This document shows positions 42,468 through 51,459 of a stretch of DNA of 64,000 bases, piece after piece (within the stretch, counting starts at the first letter, position 1; each line of letters starts with the position of its first letter). Under the pieces are notes generated by a model. The model had not been told where the DNA came from and ran no database searches. It was given only the letters and a program-made list of their open reading frames with translations. The stretch is taken from assembly GCF_031624635.1 (NCBI RefSeq), contig NZ_JAMQOQ010000002.1:558001-622000 (forward strand), in the 5' to 3' direction. Position numbers and translations under genes: made by a program. Source of the DNA: Halogeometricum sp. S3BR5-2 (GTDB lineage: Archaea; Halobacteriota; Halobacteria; Halobacteriales; Haloferacaceae).

Positions 42468-43358
42468 ATGAGCATCGGACCCCTCGACGAGGAGACGGCC
42501 GAGAAGTACCGCGAGGCCGGCAGCGTCCTCCGCGAGGTTCTCGACGAGACGGCCGAGATGGTCGAACCGGGCGCGACGCACCTCGAAGTCGCGGAGCACG
42601 CCGAAGAGCGCATCTACGAACTCGCCGACGGCTGTGCGTTCCCCGTCAACATCAGCGTCGACGAGGAGGCGTCGCACGCCTCCCCCGGCCGCGACGACGA
42701 CACCGAGTTCGGCGAGGAGATGGTCTGTCTTGACTGCGGCGTCCACGTCGACGGCTACATCGCCGACGCCGCGGTGACGGTCGACCTCTCCGGCGAGGCG
42801 GAACTGGTCGAGGCGGCCGAGGAAGCCCTCGACGCCGCCCTCGACGCCGTCGGCCCCGGCGTCCAGACGGGCGAAGTCGGCGCGGAGATAGAGGACGTCA
42901 TCCGCGGCTACGGCTACACGCCGGTCCTGAACCTCTCCGGGCACGGCGTCGAGCGGTGGGACGCCCACACGGGTCCGAACGTTCCCAACCGCGGCACCGA
43001 ACGCGGCGTCGAACTCGAAGTCGGCGACGTGGTGGCCATCGAACCGTTCGCCACGACGGGGTCCGGCAAGGTCACGGAGGGCTCCAAAGAGGAGATTTAC
43101 AGCCTCGAAAGCGACCGCTCGGTCCGGAACCGCTCGGCGCGGCAGGTGTTAGAGCAGGTGAACGAGGAGTACAAGACGCTCCCGTTCGCCGCGCGGTGGA
43201 TAGACGCCCCCCGCTCGGACATCGCCATCCAGCGGCTGAAACAGCAGGGCGTCCTCCACGGCTACCCCGTGCTGAAGGAGGACGACGGCGAACTCGTGAG
43301 TCAGGCCGAACACACCGTCATCGTCACCGACGACGGCTGCGAGATTATCACCGAGTAG
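42468..43358 (+). CDS. map: Methionine aminopeptidase, type II
   Basis: Type II methionine aminopeptidase removes the initiator Met. The 296-residue archaeal length is typical. Metal residues are found in GEEMVCLDCGVHVDGYIADA (Asp pair), LSGHGVERWDAHTG (His), and the Glu in IEPFATTGSGKVTEG. AEHTVIVTDDGCEIITE is the last strand with a Glu ligand just before the end. The start sits after a likely TATA region with CTTTCATACG near 42440. Confidence 0.93.
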   Translation: MSIGPLDEETAEKYREAGSVLREVLDETAEMVEPGATHLEVAEHAEERIYELADGCAFPVNISVDEEASHASPGRDDDTEFGEEMVCLDCGVHVDGYIADAAVTVDLSGEAELVEAAEEALDAALDAVGPGVQTGEVGAEIEDVIRGYGYTPVLNLSGHGVERWDAHTGPNVPNRGTERGVELEVGDVVAIEPFATTGSGKVTEGSKEEIYSLESDRSVRNRSARQVLEQVNEEYKTLPFAARWIDAPRSDIAIQRLKQQGVLHGYPVLKEDDGELVSQAEHTVIVTDDGCEIITE

Positions 43359-43363
43359 CCGTC

Positions 43364-43561
43364 TCAGGCGTTGTTCATCCGGAGCACGTCCTCGGCGTCG
43401 CAGACGGTGCAGACGGAGACGCGGTAGGGCTCCCGCGAGAACGCCGCCGTCGTGGGGTTACGTCCCTCCGTCCGGAGTTCGACTCGGACCCGATGGACCG
43501 TCTCGCGGCCGCAGTCCGGACACGATTCGGTCACCTCGCTCGGGTCGGGTTTCCCGTTCAT
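43364..43561 (-). CDS. small zinc beta-ribbon protein
   Basis: A 65-residue protein with two CxxC pairs: TESCPDCGRETVHRVRVELR (about 12-31) and RVSVCTVCDAEDVLRMNNA at the end. The ribbon of CxxC-strand-CxxC type is common in haloarchaea and has no known role. Only five bases separate the map and this gene's ends, which converge. Confidence 0.68.
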   Translation of the reverse strand: MNGKPDPSEVTESCPDCGRETVHRVRVELRTEGRNPTTAAFSREPYRVSVCTVCDAEDVLRMNNA

Positions 43562-43683
43562 CGGTCTCTCTACGACCGTCCGAAGTATGAACGCCTCTCG
43601 CCCTCGTCCGGAAACTCCGGAACCCTGACGATAGCCCCCGCCGGTTCCGCCGGCACTAAACCCGACTCGCGCGAGGACGGCGT

Positions 43684-44265
43684 ATGGACCAGATATTCGC
43701 GCCGTGGCGCATCGACTGGGTCGAACGCGACGACGACGGCGACGGGGACGACGGCTGTCCGTTCTGCGCGCTTCCCGACGCCGACGACGACAGGGGGAAC
43801 CGCGTCGTCGCGCGGAGCGAGCACTCGTTCGTCCTGTTGAACAACTACCCGTACAACCCCGGCCACGCGATGGTCATCCCCTACCGCCACACGGGGTCGT
43901 GGGGCGACCTGACCGACGCGGAACTCCTCGACCACGCGAAACTGAAGACGCGGACGCTCGACGCGTTGGATTCGGCGCTCGACCCCGACGCCGCCAACGC
44001 CGGCGAGAACCTCGGCGGCGGCCCCTCCGGCGGGTCCATCGACGACCACCTACACACGCACGTCGTGCCGCGGTGGGGCGGCGACACGAACTTCATGCCC
44101 GTCGTCGGCGACACGAAGGTCATCGTGGAGGCCCTCGACGACACCTACGACCGACTCCGAGAAGCGTTCGCCGAGCAGTCCGGCGCCGACGTCGACGGCG
44201 AGGACGACGCCGTCTCCCTCGAGTTCGACGCCGAGTTGGAGTACGACGACGACCGGAGCGACTGA
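43684..44265 (+). CDS. HIT family protein
   Basis: A 193-residue histidine-triad nucleotide-binding protein. It starts MDQIFAPWRIDWVERDDDGD, has a Cys pair (CPFCALP), then RSEHSFVLLNNYPYNPGHAM with the family helix and strands. The histidine triad is HLHTHVVPRW (about 120-129), where the usual middle His-x-His-x-His is present as HLHTH. The Lys-Leu-Lys-Thr-Arg region (AKLKTRTLDALDSAL) fits the adenylylated-product hydrolase type. Role: hydrolysis of nucleotide conjugates, e.g. AppppA or AMP-lysine. Confidence 0.86.
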   Translation: MDQIFAPWRIDWVERDDDGDGDDGCPFCALPDADDDRGNRVVARSEHSFVLLNNYPYNPGHAMVIPYRHTGSWGDLTDAELLDHAKLKTRTLDALDSALDPDAANAGENLGGGPSGGSIDDHLHTHVVPRWGGDTNFMPVVGDTKVIVEALDDTYDRLREAFAEQSGADVDGEDDAVSLEFDAELEYDDDRSD

Positions 44266-44287
44266 GCGCTCGCGGGTCGGAAACGTC

Positions 44288-45250
44288 ATGCGTCTGCCTC
44301 CGCAACCCCCGGTGATGAGCGGAGACCGGCGCCGGGTCGTCCGACGGGTGGGCCTCGTCGTCCTCGTGGTGAACGTCGCGTTGGCCCTCGCCAAGGGCGG
44401 CGTCTGGTGGGCGACGGGCAGTCTCGCCGTCGGGTCCGAGGCGGTCAACAGCGCGGCCGACACCGCCTACAGCGTCATCGTCCTCGCCGGTCTCTATCTG
44501 ACGACGCAACCGCCCGACTTCCAGCACCCGCACGGCCACGAGCGCATCGAACCGTTCGTCTCGCTGTTCGTCGCCGTCGGCGTGTTCGCCGCCGGCGCGG
44601 GCGTCCTCTGGAACGCCACCACCACGGTCCTGAACGGCTCCTACGGCGGCGCGACCGGCGGGGTCCTCGGCGCCGGCGTCCTCGTCGCCTCCGCCGGCGT
44701 GAAGTACGGCCTCTACCGCTACTGCCGGCGCGTCGGCGAGACCCACCGCTCCCCGGCTATCGTCGCGACGGCGATGGACAACCGCAACGACATCCTCACG
44801 GCCGCCGCCGCTCTCGTCGGCGTCCTCGGCGCGAGCCTCGGCGTCCCCGTCCTCGAACCCGTCGCCGCGGGCGTCGTCTCTCTCGGCATCATCTACACCG
44901 GCTACGAGATAGTGCGCGACAACGTGAACTACCTCGTCGGCGCCGCCCCCGACGACGAACTGACCGCCGAGATTCTGGCCCGCGCCCTCGAACACCCCCG
45001 CGTCGAGGGGGCGCACGACGTGATCGCTCACTACGTCGGCCCCGAGGTGGACGTGAGCCTCCACATCGAGGTGGAGGGCGACATGACGCTGTTCGAGGCG
45101 CACGACATCGAGTCGGAGGTGGTGACGGCCATCCGTGAGATTCCCGAGGTGGACGACGTGTTCGTCCACGTCGACCCGAAGGAACTCGGCGAGTGGAAGG
45201 AGGACGAACGGGCGACCCGGCTGTTCGAGGGGCGGGCCGGGGAGAAGTAG
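44288..45250 (+). CDS. second cation diffusion facilitator transporter
   Basis: A 320-residue CDF member with six membrane helices. The second helix reads SLAVGSEAVNSAADTAYSVI with the metal-site Asp. HPHGHERIEPFVSLFVAVGV is the loop with conserved HxxGHE. The cytoplasmic CDF domain (HPRVEGAHDVIAHYVGPEVD) ends in DVFVHVDPKELG. A start 27 bases later (MSGDRRR) is equally possible. It is unrelated in detail to the CDF gene at 33310-34257, so the two probably have different metals. Confidence 0.86.
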   Translation: MRLPPQPPVMSGDRRRVVRRVGLVVLVVNVALALAKGGVWWATGSLAVGSEAVNSAADTAYSVIVLAGLYLTTQPPDFQHPHGHERIEPFVSLFVAVGVFAAGAGVLWNATTTVLNGSYGGATGGVLGAGVLVASAGVKYGLYRYCRRVGETHRSPAIVATAMDNRNDILTAAAALVGVLGASLGVPVLEPVAAGVVSLGIIYTGYEIVRDNVNYLVGAAPDDELTAEILARALEHPRVEGAHDVIAHYVGPEVDVSLHIEVEGDMTLFEAHDIESEVVTAIREIPEVDDVFVHVDPKELGEWKEDERATRLFEGRAGEK

Positions 45251-45256
45251 GTCGGC

Positions 45257-45970
45257 TCAGACCTTCCCGGCGAGGAGGAGGCGTATCCATCCGAGCAGCG
45301 GCACCCGGACCTGCGCCTTCGCGCGGACCCACTCCGCCCGCACCGGGGGTGCGATGGGGTCGACGCCCACCTGGTCGTATCTGGCGTTGTTGTCCCCCTT
45401 CGTGACGTACCCGGCGTGCGGCGCGGGGCAGTTCGCCAGTTCCGCACAACCGTCCACGCCGGCCCCCACGAAGTCGGGGTTCGCCCTGTCGTACCAGTTC
45501 TCGCCCGCCTCGACGTGGAAGCGGACCCGGTGGATGATGGGCGAGGAAAGCCCCCGACGGTCGGGCGGCATGAAGACGACGACGTCGCCGCCCTCGGAGA
45601 ATCGGGTGTAGCCGTCCGACCGCGCCTGCGTCACGATGCCGTTCTCGTCGGCCGCGGCGGCGACGTAGCGGTTCACGTCCGAGACGACGACCATGTCGCC
45701 GGTGTCGATGTGCGGTTCCATGCTGGGGCTCTCGACGGCGACCATCGGCGGCCAGATGCCCGTCAGCGCGAACAGGAGGACGCCGACGAGGACGACGGCG
45801 CCGAGCGTCTGGAGCACGTCGCGGACGTAGCGCGGGACGCGAGGGCGGGGGTGGGGTCGGGGGTCCGGACCCGACCCGGGACCGGAATCGGAACCGGTGC
45901 CGGAATCGGGGCCCGACCCGGAGCGAGGGCGGGGAGGGTCGCGGCGGGGGGGACCGGAGTCGTCGGCCAT
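45257..45970 (-). CDS. signal peptidase I-like protease
   Basis: A 237-residue type I signal peptidase of the archaeal/ER type. A Pro/Gly/Asp-rich cytoplasmic start (MADDSGPPRRDPPRP) is followed by a hydrophobic anchor (VLQTLGAVVLVGVLLFALTG, about 55-74). The catalytic Ser is in VESPSMEPHIDTGDMVV. The His (in place of the bacterial Lys) is in PIIHRVRFHVEAG. YVTKGDNNARYDQVGVDPIA ends the conserved region. It cleaves Sec signal peptides at the outer face of the membrane. The start at 45970 avoids overlap with unlikely leader sequence. Confidence 0.86.
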   Translation of the reverse strand: MADDSGPPRRDPPRPRSGSGPDSGTGSDSGPGSGPDPRPHPRPRVPRYVRDVLQTLGAVVLVGVLLFALTGIWPPMVAVESPSMEPHIDTGDMVVVSDVNRYVAAAADENGIVTQARSDGYTRFSEGGDVVVFMPPDRRGLSSPIIHRVRFHVEAGENWYDRANPDFVGAGVDGCAELANCPAPHAGYVTKGDNNARYDQVGVDPIAPPVRAEWVRAKAQVRVPLLGWIRLLLAGKV

Positions 45971-46063
45971 CGACCGAACGTGGGGAACGACGAGCAAAAG
46001 CGCGGCGGTTCCGCACCCCCTCGGATGCCAAGCGATTTCTCCCCGTTCGCCGTCCGTCCGCGC

Positions 46064-46507
46064 ATGGACGACGACTACGAACTCGTTCGCGGGACGCCCG
46101 ACCCCGAGACGTTCTGCGCCCTCCGGGAGGCGGCCGGCCTCTCGGCTCGCAGCCTCGAAGGCGCCCGACGGGGACTGCCGAACACGCTGTTCGGCGTCCG
46201 CGCGGAGCGTCGGGGTGAGGTGGTCGGCATGGCCCGCGTCGTCGGCGACGGCGGGACCGTCTACGAAATCGTCGACGTGGCCGTCGACCCCGCCCACCAG
46301 GGCCGCGGACTCGGCTCCGCGATGGTCGAGGAACTGGTCGGCTACCTGGACCGCGAAGCGCCGCCGCGGGCGTACGTGAGCCTCCTCGCGGACGTCGAGG
46401 GGTTCTACGAGCGATGGGGGTTCGAGCGGACCGCACCGGGGTCGCGGGGGATGTTCCGCCGCGTCGACGCCGATGGACGGTTCAGTGACGGCGGTTCGGA
46501 GTCGTGA
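46064..46507 (+). CDS. GNAT family N-acetyltransferase
   Basis: A 147-residue GNAT enzyme. The acetyl-CoA site is VAVDPAHQGRGLGSAMVEEL (Q-x-x-G-x-G). It is preceded by the strands VVGMARVVGDGGTVYEIVDV and followed by LLADVEGFYERWGFERTAPG. An in-frame ATG 39 bases upstream (MPSDFSPF) could extend it; the chosen start gives the usual family boundary. Substrate unknown. Confidence 0.83.
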   Translation: MDDDYELVRGTPDPETFCALREAAGLSARSLEGARRGLPNTLFGVRAERRGEVVGMARVVGDGGTVYEIVDVAVDPAHQGRGLGSAMVEELVGYLDREAPPRAYVSLLADVEGFYERWGFERTAPGSRGMFRRVDADGRFSDGGSES

Positions 46508-46613
46508 ACGCCTCGGTTCGCGCGCGTCCGAGCGCGGACGGGCGAGCGGCGCGGCCGCCGAAACCGCCGCACCGCGCCGCCGCGCTTTTCTGACAACGGG
46601 CCGAACGGTCACC

Positions 46614-47567
46614 GTGCAAGCAGACGAGATTCACCCGCAGGCGAGGGAGGCGATGGCGGCGCAGTCGGACCTCTCGCGGCTCAGACGCTTCGGTCCGAAA
46701 CCGCTGCGGTTGTTGGAGCGAGCGGCCAACTGGTGGGAGAACCGGAACCCGCCGGCGGTGGGCGCCGTCGACGACCGGACGGTTCCCGGCCCGGCGGGCG
46801 AGATTCCGGTCCGCGTCTACCGCCCGCGCGGCGGCGGCCCGTCCCCGACGGTGGTGTTCTTCCACGGCGGCGGGTTCGTCCTCGGGAGTCTGGAGGGCCA
46901 CGATATCCTCTGTCGTCGACTCGTTCGGGAGAGCGACTGTACCGTGGTGTCCGTCGACTACCGTCTCGCGCCCGAGCACCCGTTCCCCGCGGCCGTCGAA
47001 GACGCCTACGCGGCGACCGAGTGGGCGGCCGAAAATCCGGACTCCCTCGACGCCGACGGCGGACTGGCCGTCGCGGGCGACAGCGCCGGAGGGACGCTCG
47101 CGGCCGTCGTCTCGCTGATGGCCGCCGACAGAGGTGGTCCCGATATCGACTACCAGGCGCTGGTCTACCCCGCCGTGGGCACCGGCGAGCGACGCGAGTC
47201 CGTCGAGCGACACGCCGGAACCGTGCTGTCGGAGGCGGACCTGACGTGGTTCCGCGACTGCTACTACGAGAGCGACGTCGACGAGCGGAACCCGTACGCC
47301 GACCCGATGCACGCCCGCGACTGCTCGGGCGTCGCGCCGGCGACGGTGGTCACCGCCGGCTTCGACCCGCTACGCGACGGCGGGGCGGCCTACGCCGAGC
47401 GACTGGTGCGCGAGGGCGTCTCGGTCCGCTTCGAGAACTACGAGGACATGGTCCACGGGTTCGCCGCGATGTACGAGGTGAACCGCTCGCGCGAACTCGT
47501 CGCCGACGTGGCCGCCGACCTGCGCGGGGCGTTCGGGTCGGATACCGCCGTCGGCGACGACGCGTAG
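46614..47567 (+). CDS. alpha/beta hydrolase (HSL-type esterase)
   Basis: A 317-residue esterase of the hormone-sensitive lipase group. The oxyanion motif HGGGFVLGSLEG is about residue 82. The nucleophile elbow is VAGDSAGGTLAAVVSLM (Ser in GDSAGG), the acid is in VVTAGFDPLRDGGAAYAERL, and the His is in MVHGFAAMYEVNRS. Start: the GTG at 46614 gives MQADEIHPQAREAMAAQS, a plausible family beginning; the longer ATG at 46473 adds an Arg-rich leader that overlaps the upstream GNAT gene. An AT-rich block (CGCTTTTCTGAC) sits about 30 bases before the GTG. Confidence 0.83.
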   Translation: MQADEIHPQAREAMAAQSDLSRLRRFGPKPLRLLERAANWWENRNPPAVGAVDDRTVPGPAGEIPVRVYRPRGGGPSPTVVFFHGGGFVLGSLEGHDILCRRLVRESDCTVVSVDYRLAPEHPFPAAVEDAYAATEWAAENPDSLDADGGLAVAGDSAGGTLAAVVSLMAADRGGPDIDYQALVYPAVGTGERRESVERHAGTVLSEADLTWFRDCYYESDVDERNPYADPMHARDCSGVAPATVVTAGFDPLRDGGAAYAERLVREGVSVRFENYEDMVHGFAAMYEVNRSRELVADVAADLRGAFGSDTAVGDDA

Positions 47568-47579
47568 GTCCCGTCGCCG

Positions 47580-48044
47580 CTACGAGCGGCGTTCGACGCC
47601 GCCGATTTCGACCCGCGCGGCCCGGTCCCTCGCGTCGAAATGCCGCTCGTCACCTGTCTCCCGCGCCAGGACGAGGTGCCCCTGTACGATGTTCAGGGGG
47701 TTGCGCAGGTCGTGGCTGACGACGCTTGCGAAGTCCTCCAGTCGCTCGTTCGTCTCCCGGAGTTCGCGCACCGTCTCCTGCACGTTCGTGTAGTAGTGCC
47801 CGATGAGCGCGGTGAACGTCGCGATGGCCGAGACGGCGTTCGCGTGGACGACGACCAGGTCGACCGACGGCCGGAGGTTCACGGACGACAGGAGGGAGAA
47901 GAACCACTCGTTCAGCAGGAGTCCGACCGCGACTCCCGAGAGCACCCAGAGCGCGAAGGTGTCGTTGTACCGCGACCCCCGTCGGCGCCACGACGCCGCG
48001 ACGAGTCCGGCGCCGACCAGCCGCCGGGTACGCTTCGGGAGCGA
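47580..48044 (-). pseudogene. truncated histidine kinase remnant
   Basis: The frame opens right after the stop of the upstream methylthiotransferase and encodes two hydrophobic segments (FALWVLSGVAVGLLLNEWFF and HANAVSAIATFTALIGHYYT). A HisKA start follows: NERLEDFASVVSHDLRNPLN, with the phosphoacceptor His in SHDLRNPLN. After HLVLARETGDERHFDARDRA the text is no longer kinase-like and the frame ends after some 25 more residues. No HATPase domain is present. No ATG start is seen; a GTG at 47945 is the first start codon. The gene thus looks broken at both ends. Confidence 0.7.
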
Positions 48045-49316
48045 CTACGGTTTCGGCGCCGCGCGAACCGGCTTCCCGAACGCGTACACCGTCTGGTGGC
48101 TCGTCACCTCGACGTCGAGGAAGTCGCCGGGTTCGATTCCGTGCTCCGTCGCGTTCTGCACGACGACCTGTCGGTAGGCCTCGTCGCGGCACTTCACCGA
48201 GTCGCCGGTGCCCTCCTCGACGACCATCACCTCGCGCGTCTCCCCGACCATCTCCTCGTACGCCTCGGCGACGACGTCCATCTTCAACTCGGACATCGCC
48301 TTCGAGCGCTCCTTCTTCACCGTCCCGCCGAGGCCCTTCATCTCGGCGGCGTCGGTGCCGGGGCGCTTCGAGAAGCGCGTGACGTTCACCTTCTCGGGGC
48401 GGACCTCCCTGAACAGGTCCATGCTGCGCTCGTGGTCGGCCTCCGTCTCGGTGGGGAAGCCGACGATGAAGTCCGTCGAGAGCGTCCAGTAGTCGAGCGT
48501 CTCGTCGAATGTTTCGACTATCTCGCGGAACTTCGCCACCCGGTGCTGGCGGCGCATCTCCTCCAACACGTCGTCGGAACCAGACTGCACGGGGAGGTGG
48601 ATGAAGTTGTACAGCTTCTCCTGCTCACGGAACACCTCGGCTAGCTCCTCGTGGATGCCGTGAATCCCGCCGGGGTTGGCCATCCCGAGGCGGACGCGGA
48701 ACTCCCCGTCTATCTCGGTGCAGATGCGGTCGAGCAGTTCGGGGAGCTTTCTGTCGCCCTCGTCCCAGCCGTAGACGCCGGTGTCCTGCCCGGTGATGCG
48801 GACCTCCTTCGCGCCCGCGTGGACGAGCGCGCGGGCCTTCTCGACGTTCTCCTCCACGGAGGGGGAGTCCACGCGCCCGGTGGCGAACTTCGTGATGCAG
48901 TACGAGCAGTTCGACATGCAGCCGCGAGCGATGGGCAGGATTCCGACGACGCCGTCGAGGACGGGTTCGACGCCCGGCCCCGGCGTCGGGCACTCGCCGT
49001 TCGTGACGGCCGAGGGAACGTCGTCCCAGTGGAGAATCTGGGCGTCCACCTCCTCGTCGCGGAACTCCTCGCCCTGCGCGAGCGCCATACAGCCCGTGAT
49101 GATGAGGTCCGCCGTCTCCTCCTCCAACTCTTTGGCCCGTCGGAGCATGTTGCGCTCCGTCTTCTCGACGACCGTACAGGTGTTCATGATGGCGACGTCG
49201 GCTTCGTCGGGTCCCTCCACGCGGTAGTGGCCGGCATCGCGGAGCGCGCTCTCGATGGCTCGGCTCTCGCCGCGGTTGGAGGTGCAGCCGTACGTCTCGA
49301 TGTGGTATCGGGCCAT
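48045..49316 (-). CDS. radical-SAM tRNA methylthiotransferase (MtaB/CDKAL1 type)
   Basis: A 423-residue enzyme likely adding a methylthio group to N6-threonylcarbamoyladenosine-37 of tRNA. The N-terminal UPF0004 domain starts MARYHIETYGCTSNRGESRA, with Cys ligands in YGCTSN, MNTCTVVEKTERNM and IITGCMALAQGEE. The radical-SAM motif is in ARGCMSNCSYCITKFATG (CxxxCxxC, near residue 144), and a TRAM domain covers the last 60 residues (GETREVMVVEEGTGDSVKCR). The ATG at 49316 gives the conserved start. The divergent PQQ gene begins 108 bases away. Confidence 0.9.
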   Translation of the reverse strand: MARYHIETYGCTSNRGESRAIESALRDAGHYRVEGPDEADVAIMNTCTVVEKTERNMLRRAKELEEETADLIITGCMALAQGEEFRDEEVDAQILHWDDVPSAVTNGECPTPGPGVEPVLDGVVGILPIARGCMSNCSYCITKFATGRVDSPSVEENVEKARALVHAGAKEVRITGQDTGVYGWDEGDRKLPELLDRICTEIDGEFRVRLGMANPGGIHGIHEELAEVFREQEKLYNFIHLPVQSGSDDVLEEMRRQHRVAKFREIVETFDETLDYWTLSTDFIVGFPTETEADHERSMDLFREVRPEKVNVTRFSKRPGTDAAEMKGLGGTVKKERSKAMSELKMDVVAEAYEEMVGETREVMVVEEGTGDSVKCRDEAYRQVVVQNATEHGIEPGDFLDVEVTSHQTVYAFGKPVRAAPKP

Positions 49317-49423
49317 TCGGTCGTTCTGAGGTCTCTTCCGCGCGGCCAAAAGGCCGACGGTTGGGGTCGGTTCCGGGCGACCGACAGAAACGCTCATGGC
49401 ACGTGAACGTCACACCGAGACGA

Positions 49424-50656
49424 ATGCCCTCCATCACGACCAGACGGCGGTTCCTCGCTGCGGCCGGCGCGGCGGCGACGGCGTCGCTCGCGGGCTGTTT
49501 CGATTCGGTCGGAGAGATAGACGGCGACCTCGGTGACGGAGCGCCGGTTCCCGACGACGCGACGACCGACTGGCCCCTGCCGCACTTCGACGCCGGAGCG
49601 ACGAGCTACAACCCGAACCCCGTCGGCCCCGCCGAGCGACCCGAGGTGCGGTGGTCCGTCGAGGGCGAGTGGCCCACGGGCCGCATCGCCGTCGTCGGCG
49701 ACACCGCCTACGTCCCCACGGCCGACGCCCTCCTCGCACTCGACGCGGCCTCCGGCGAGGAGCGCTGGCGCGCAGGGCCGCGAGAGGATACGGACGAAAA
49801 CTACGGCTCCCCCCGGTTCACCTCCCCCGCAGTAATCGACGGTACGGTCTACGTCGGCACGTCCGACCGCCGCGGCCTCCTCGCACTCGATACGGACACC
49901 GGCGAGGAGCGCTGGCGGTGGAACGCCGGCGGACCCGGCGCCGACGTGCGTGCGCCGCCGGTGCCGACGTCGGACCGGGAGGAGATAGCCGTCGGGAACG
50001 ACGAGGGCCTCGTCGCCCTGTTGGACTCCGAAACGGGCGAGGAGCGCTGGCGAGTCGAGGTGTTCGGTGCGGTGTCGAAACTCGCGCACGCGTTCACGAC
50101 GCTGGTCGTCGGAACGACCGGTGGCGAGGTGTACAGCCTCTACGACGGCCGCGGCTTCTGGCGGCGGAAAGTCGGCGGTTCGGTGGAGGCGCTGGCGGTC
50201 GACGGGGGCTCCGGGGCCTACGTCGGGACGTTCGGCGGCGGCGTCTACCGACTCGCCGGCGGCGCACACGCCGGCCAGACGCGGTGGCGCGCGAGGCGGG
50301 GGCCGACGGCCCACGACGCCCTCGCCCTCGCGGACGGAATCGTCGTCGGGACGGACCTCTCGGGGGCGAGCGGCCTCCACCACCGGACCGGAGAGGTTCG
50401 CTGGGAGATAGACGGAACGTTCGGGGCCCCGCCGGCCGCGTCCGGGTCGCTCGCGTACCTCGCGGGCGAGGGCGAAGTGGTCGCGGTGGCGCTCGACGGC
50501 GGGTACGGATTCGGAGACGCTCGAATCGACGCGACCCGGTGGCGCGTTCCCGTCGAGGGCGTTCCGACGCACGGCGTGAGCGTCGCGAACGGCGCGCTGT
50601 TCCTCGCGACGAGGGGTCGAGACGGGTCGTCGCCGCGGGTCTACGCGCTGGCGTAG
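49424..50656 (+). CDS. Tat-exported lipoprotein with PQQ-like beta-propeller repeats
   Basis: A 410-residue secreted protein. The start MPSITTRRRFLAAAGAAATA is a twin-arginine signal, and the next residues SLAGCFDS form a lipobox with Cys25 or so, so the mature protein should be lipid-anchored outside the membrane. The rest shows repeated blade units with LLALDAASGEERWR, LLALDTDTGEERWR and LVALLDSETGEERWRV. These are PQQ-like propeller repeats without the enzyme cofactor motifs. It may be an assembly or binding protein. The first upstream ATG (49361) is rejected as lacking the signal at its N-terminus. Confidence 0.85.
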   Translation: MPSITTRRRFLAAAGAAATASLAGCFDSVGEIDGDLGDGAPVPDDATTDWPLPHFDAGATSYNPNPVGPAERPEVRWSVEGEWPTGRIAVVGDTAYVPTADALLALDAASGEERWRAGPREDTDENYGSPRFTSPAVIDGTVYVGTSDRRGLLALDTDTGEERWRWNAGGPGADVRAPPVPTSDREEIAVGNDEGLVALLDSETGEERWRVEVFGAVSKLAHAFTTLVVGTTGGEVYSLYDGRGFWRRKVGGSVEALAVDGGSGAYVGTFGGGVYRLAGGAHAGQTRWRARRGPTAHDALALADGIVVGTDLSGASGLHHRTGEVRWEIDGTFGAPPAASGSLAYLAGEGEVVAVALDGGYGFGDARIDATRWRVPVEGVPTHGVSVANGALFLATRGRDGSSPRVYALA

Positions 50657-50687
50657 CCGTCCCCGCGTTCCGCCGGCGTGGTGTCCG

Positions 50688-51326
50688 CTACTCCTCGGGG
50701 AATCCGGACACGATGTCCACACCCGACGACGCGCCGATGCGCTCCGCGCCGGCGTCGAACATCGCCGTCGCCTCCTCGTAGGAGCCGACGCCGCCGGACG
50801 CCTTCACGGGCAGGTACTCCGCCATCAGTTCGACGTCCGCGACGGTCGCGCCGCCCTCGGCGAACCCGGTGGAGGTCTTCACGAAGTCGGCGTCGGCTTC
50901 CACCGCGGCCTCGCAGGCGCGGCGCTTCTCCTCCTCCGACAGGAGCGCCGTCTCGATGATGACCTTCACCGGAACCGGCACGGCGGCGACCACCTCGGCG
51001 ACGTCCTCCTCGACGGCGTCGTCGTCGCCGGCCTTCAGGCGGCCGATATTGATGACCATGTCCAGTTCGTCGGCGTCGTTCTCCCAGGCGTCGACGGCCT
51101 CCTCGCGCTTGGCGGCCGTCGAGTGCTGGCCGTGCGGGAAACCGACGACGGTGGCGACGGTCACGTCCGGGGCGTAGTCGGCCGCCTCGGCGACGTAGCA
51201 CGGCGGGATGCAGGCGTTCATTCCGTACTCGGCCGCCTCGTCCAAGACGCTCTCCACGTCCGAGAGCGTCGTCTCCGGCCCGAGGACGGTGTGGTCGATG
51301 CGCGCGGCGAACTCCGTGCGGTCCAT
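50688..51326 (-). CDS. deoC: Deoxyribose-phosphate aldolase
   Basis: DeoC cleaves 2-deoxyribose 5-phosphate into glyceraldehyde 3-phosphate and acetaldehyde, part of nucleoside breakdown. The 212-residue protein starts [20 protein letters not shown]. The Schiff-base Lys lies in [20 protein letters not shown] (about 150), with the proton-relay Lys in the [16 protein letters not shown] segment. [20 protein letters not shown] and [10 protein letters not shown] are conserved. The ATG at 51326 matches the family start. udp lies about 3 kb away on the other strand. Confidence 0.93.
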   Translation of the reverse strand: MDRTEFAARIDHTVLGPETTLSDVESVLDEAAEYGMNACIPPCYVAEAADYAPDVTVATVVGFPHGQHSTAAKREEAVDAWENDADELDMVINIGRLKAGDDDAVEEDVAEVVAAVPVPVKVIIETALLSEEEKRRACEAAVEADADFVKTSTGFAEGGATVADVELMAEYLPVKASGGVGSYEEATAMFDAGAERIGASSGVDIVSGFPEE

Positions 51327-51459
51327 GCGGGAGAGAGACGGCGACCGCGCGTAAAAGCGACTCGAACGGGCGGACGCGCCGCCCCAGTTCGAGAAACGGA
51401 CTCGAATCGGGCGAGGCGGCTTCCGTAAGGCTTTCACGGCCGCCAGACACCCACACCGC

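Noticed and set aside
44120-45169. A 349-codon frame opposite the second CDF gene.
   Set aside because: Antisense shadow of a complete membrane protein gene.
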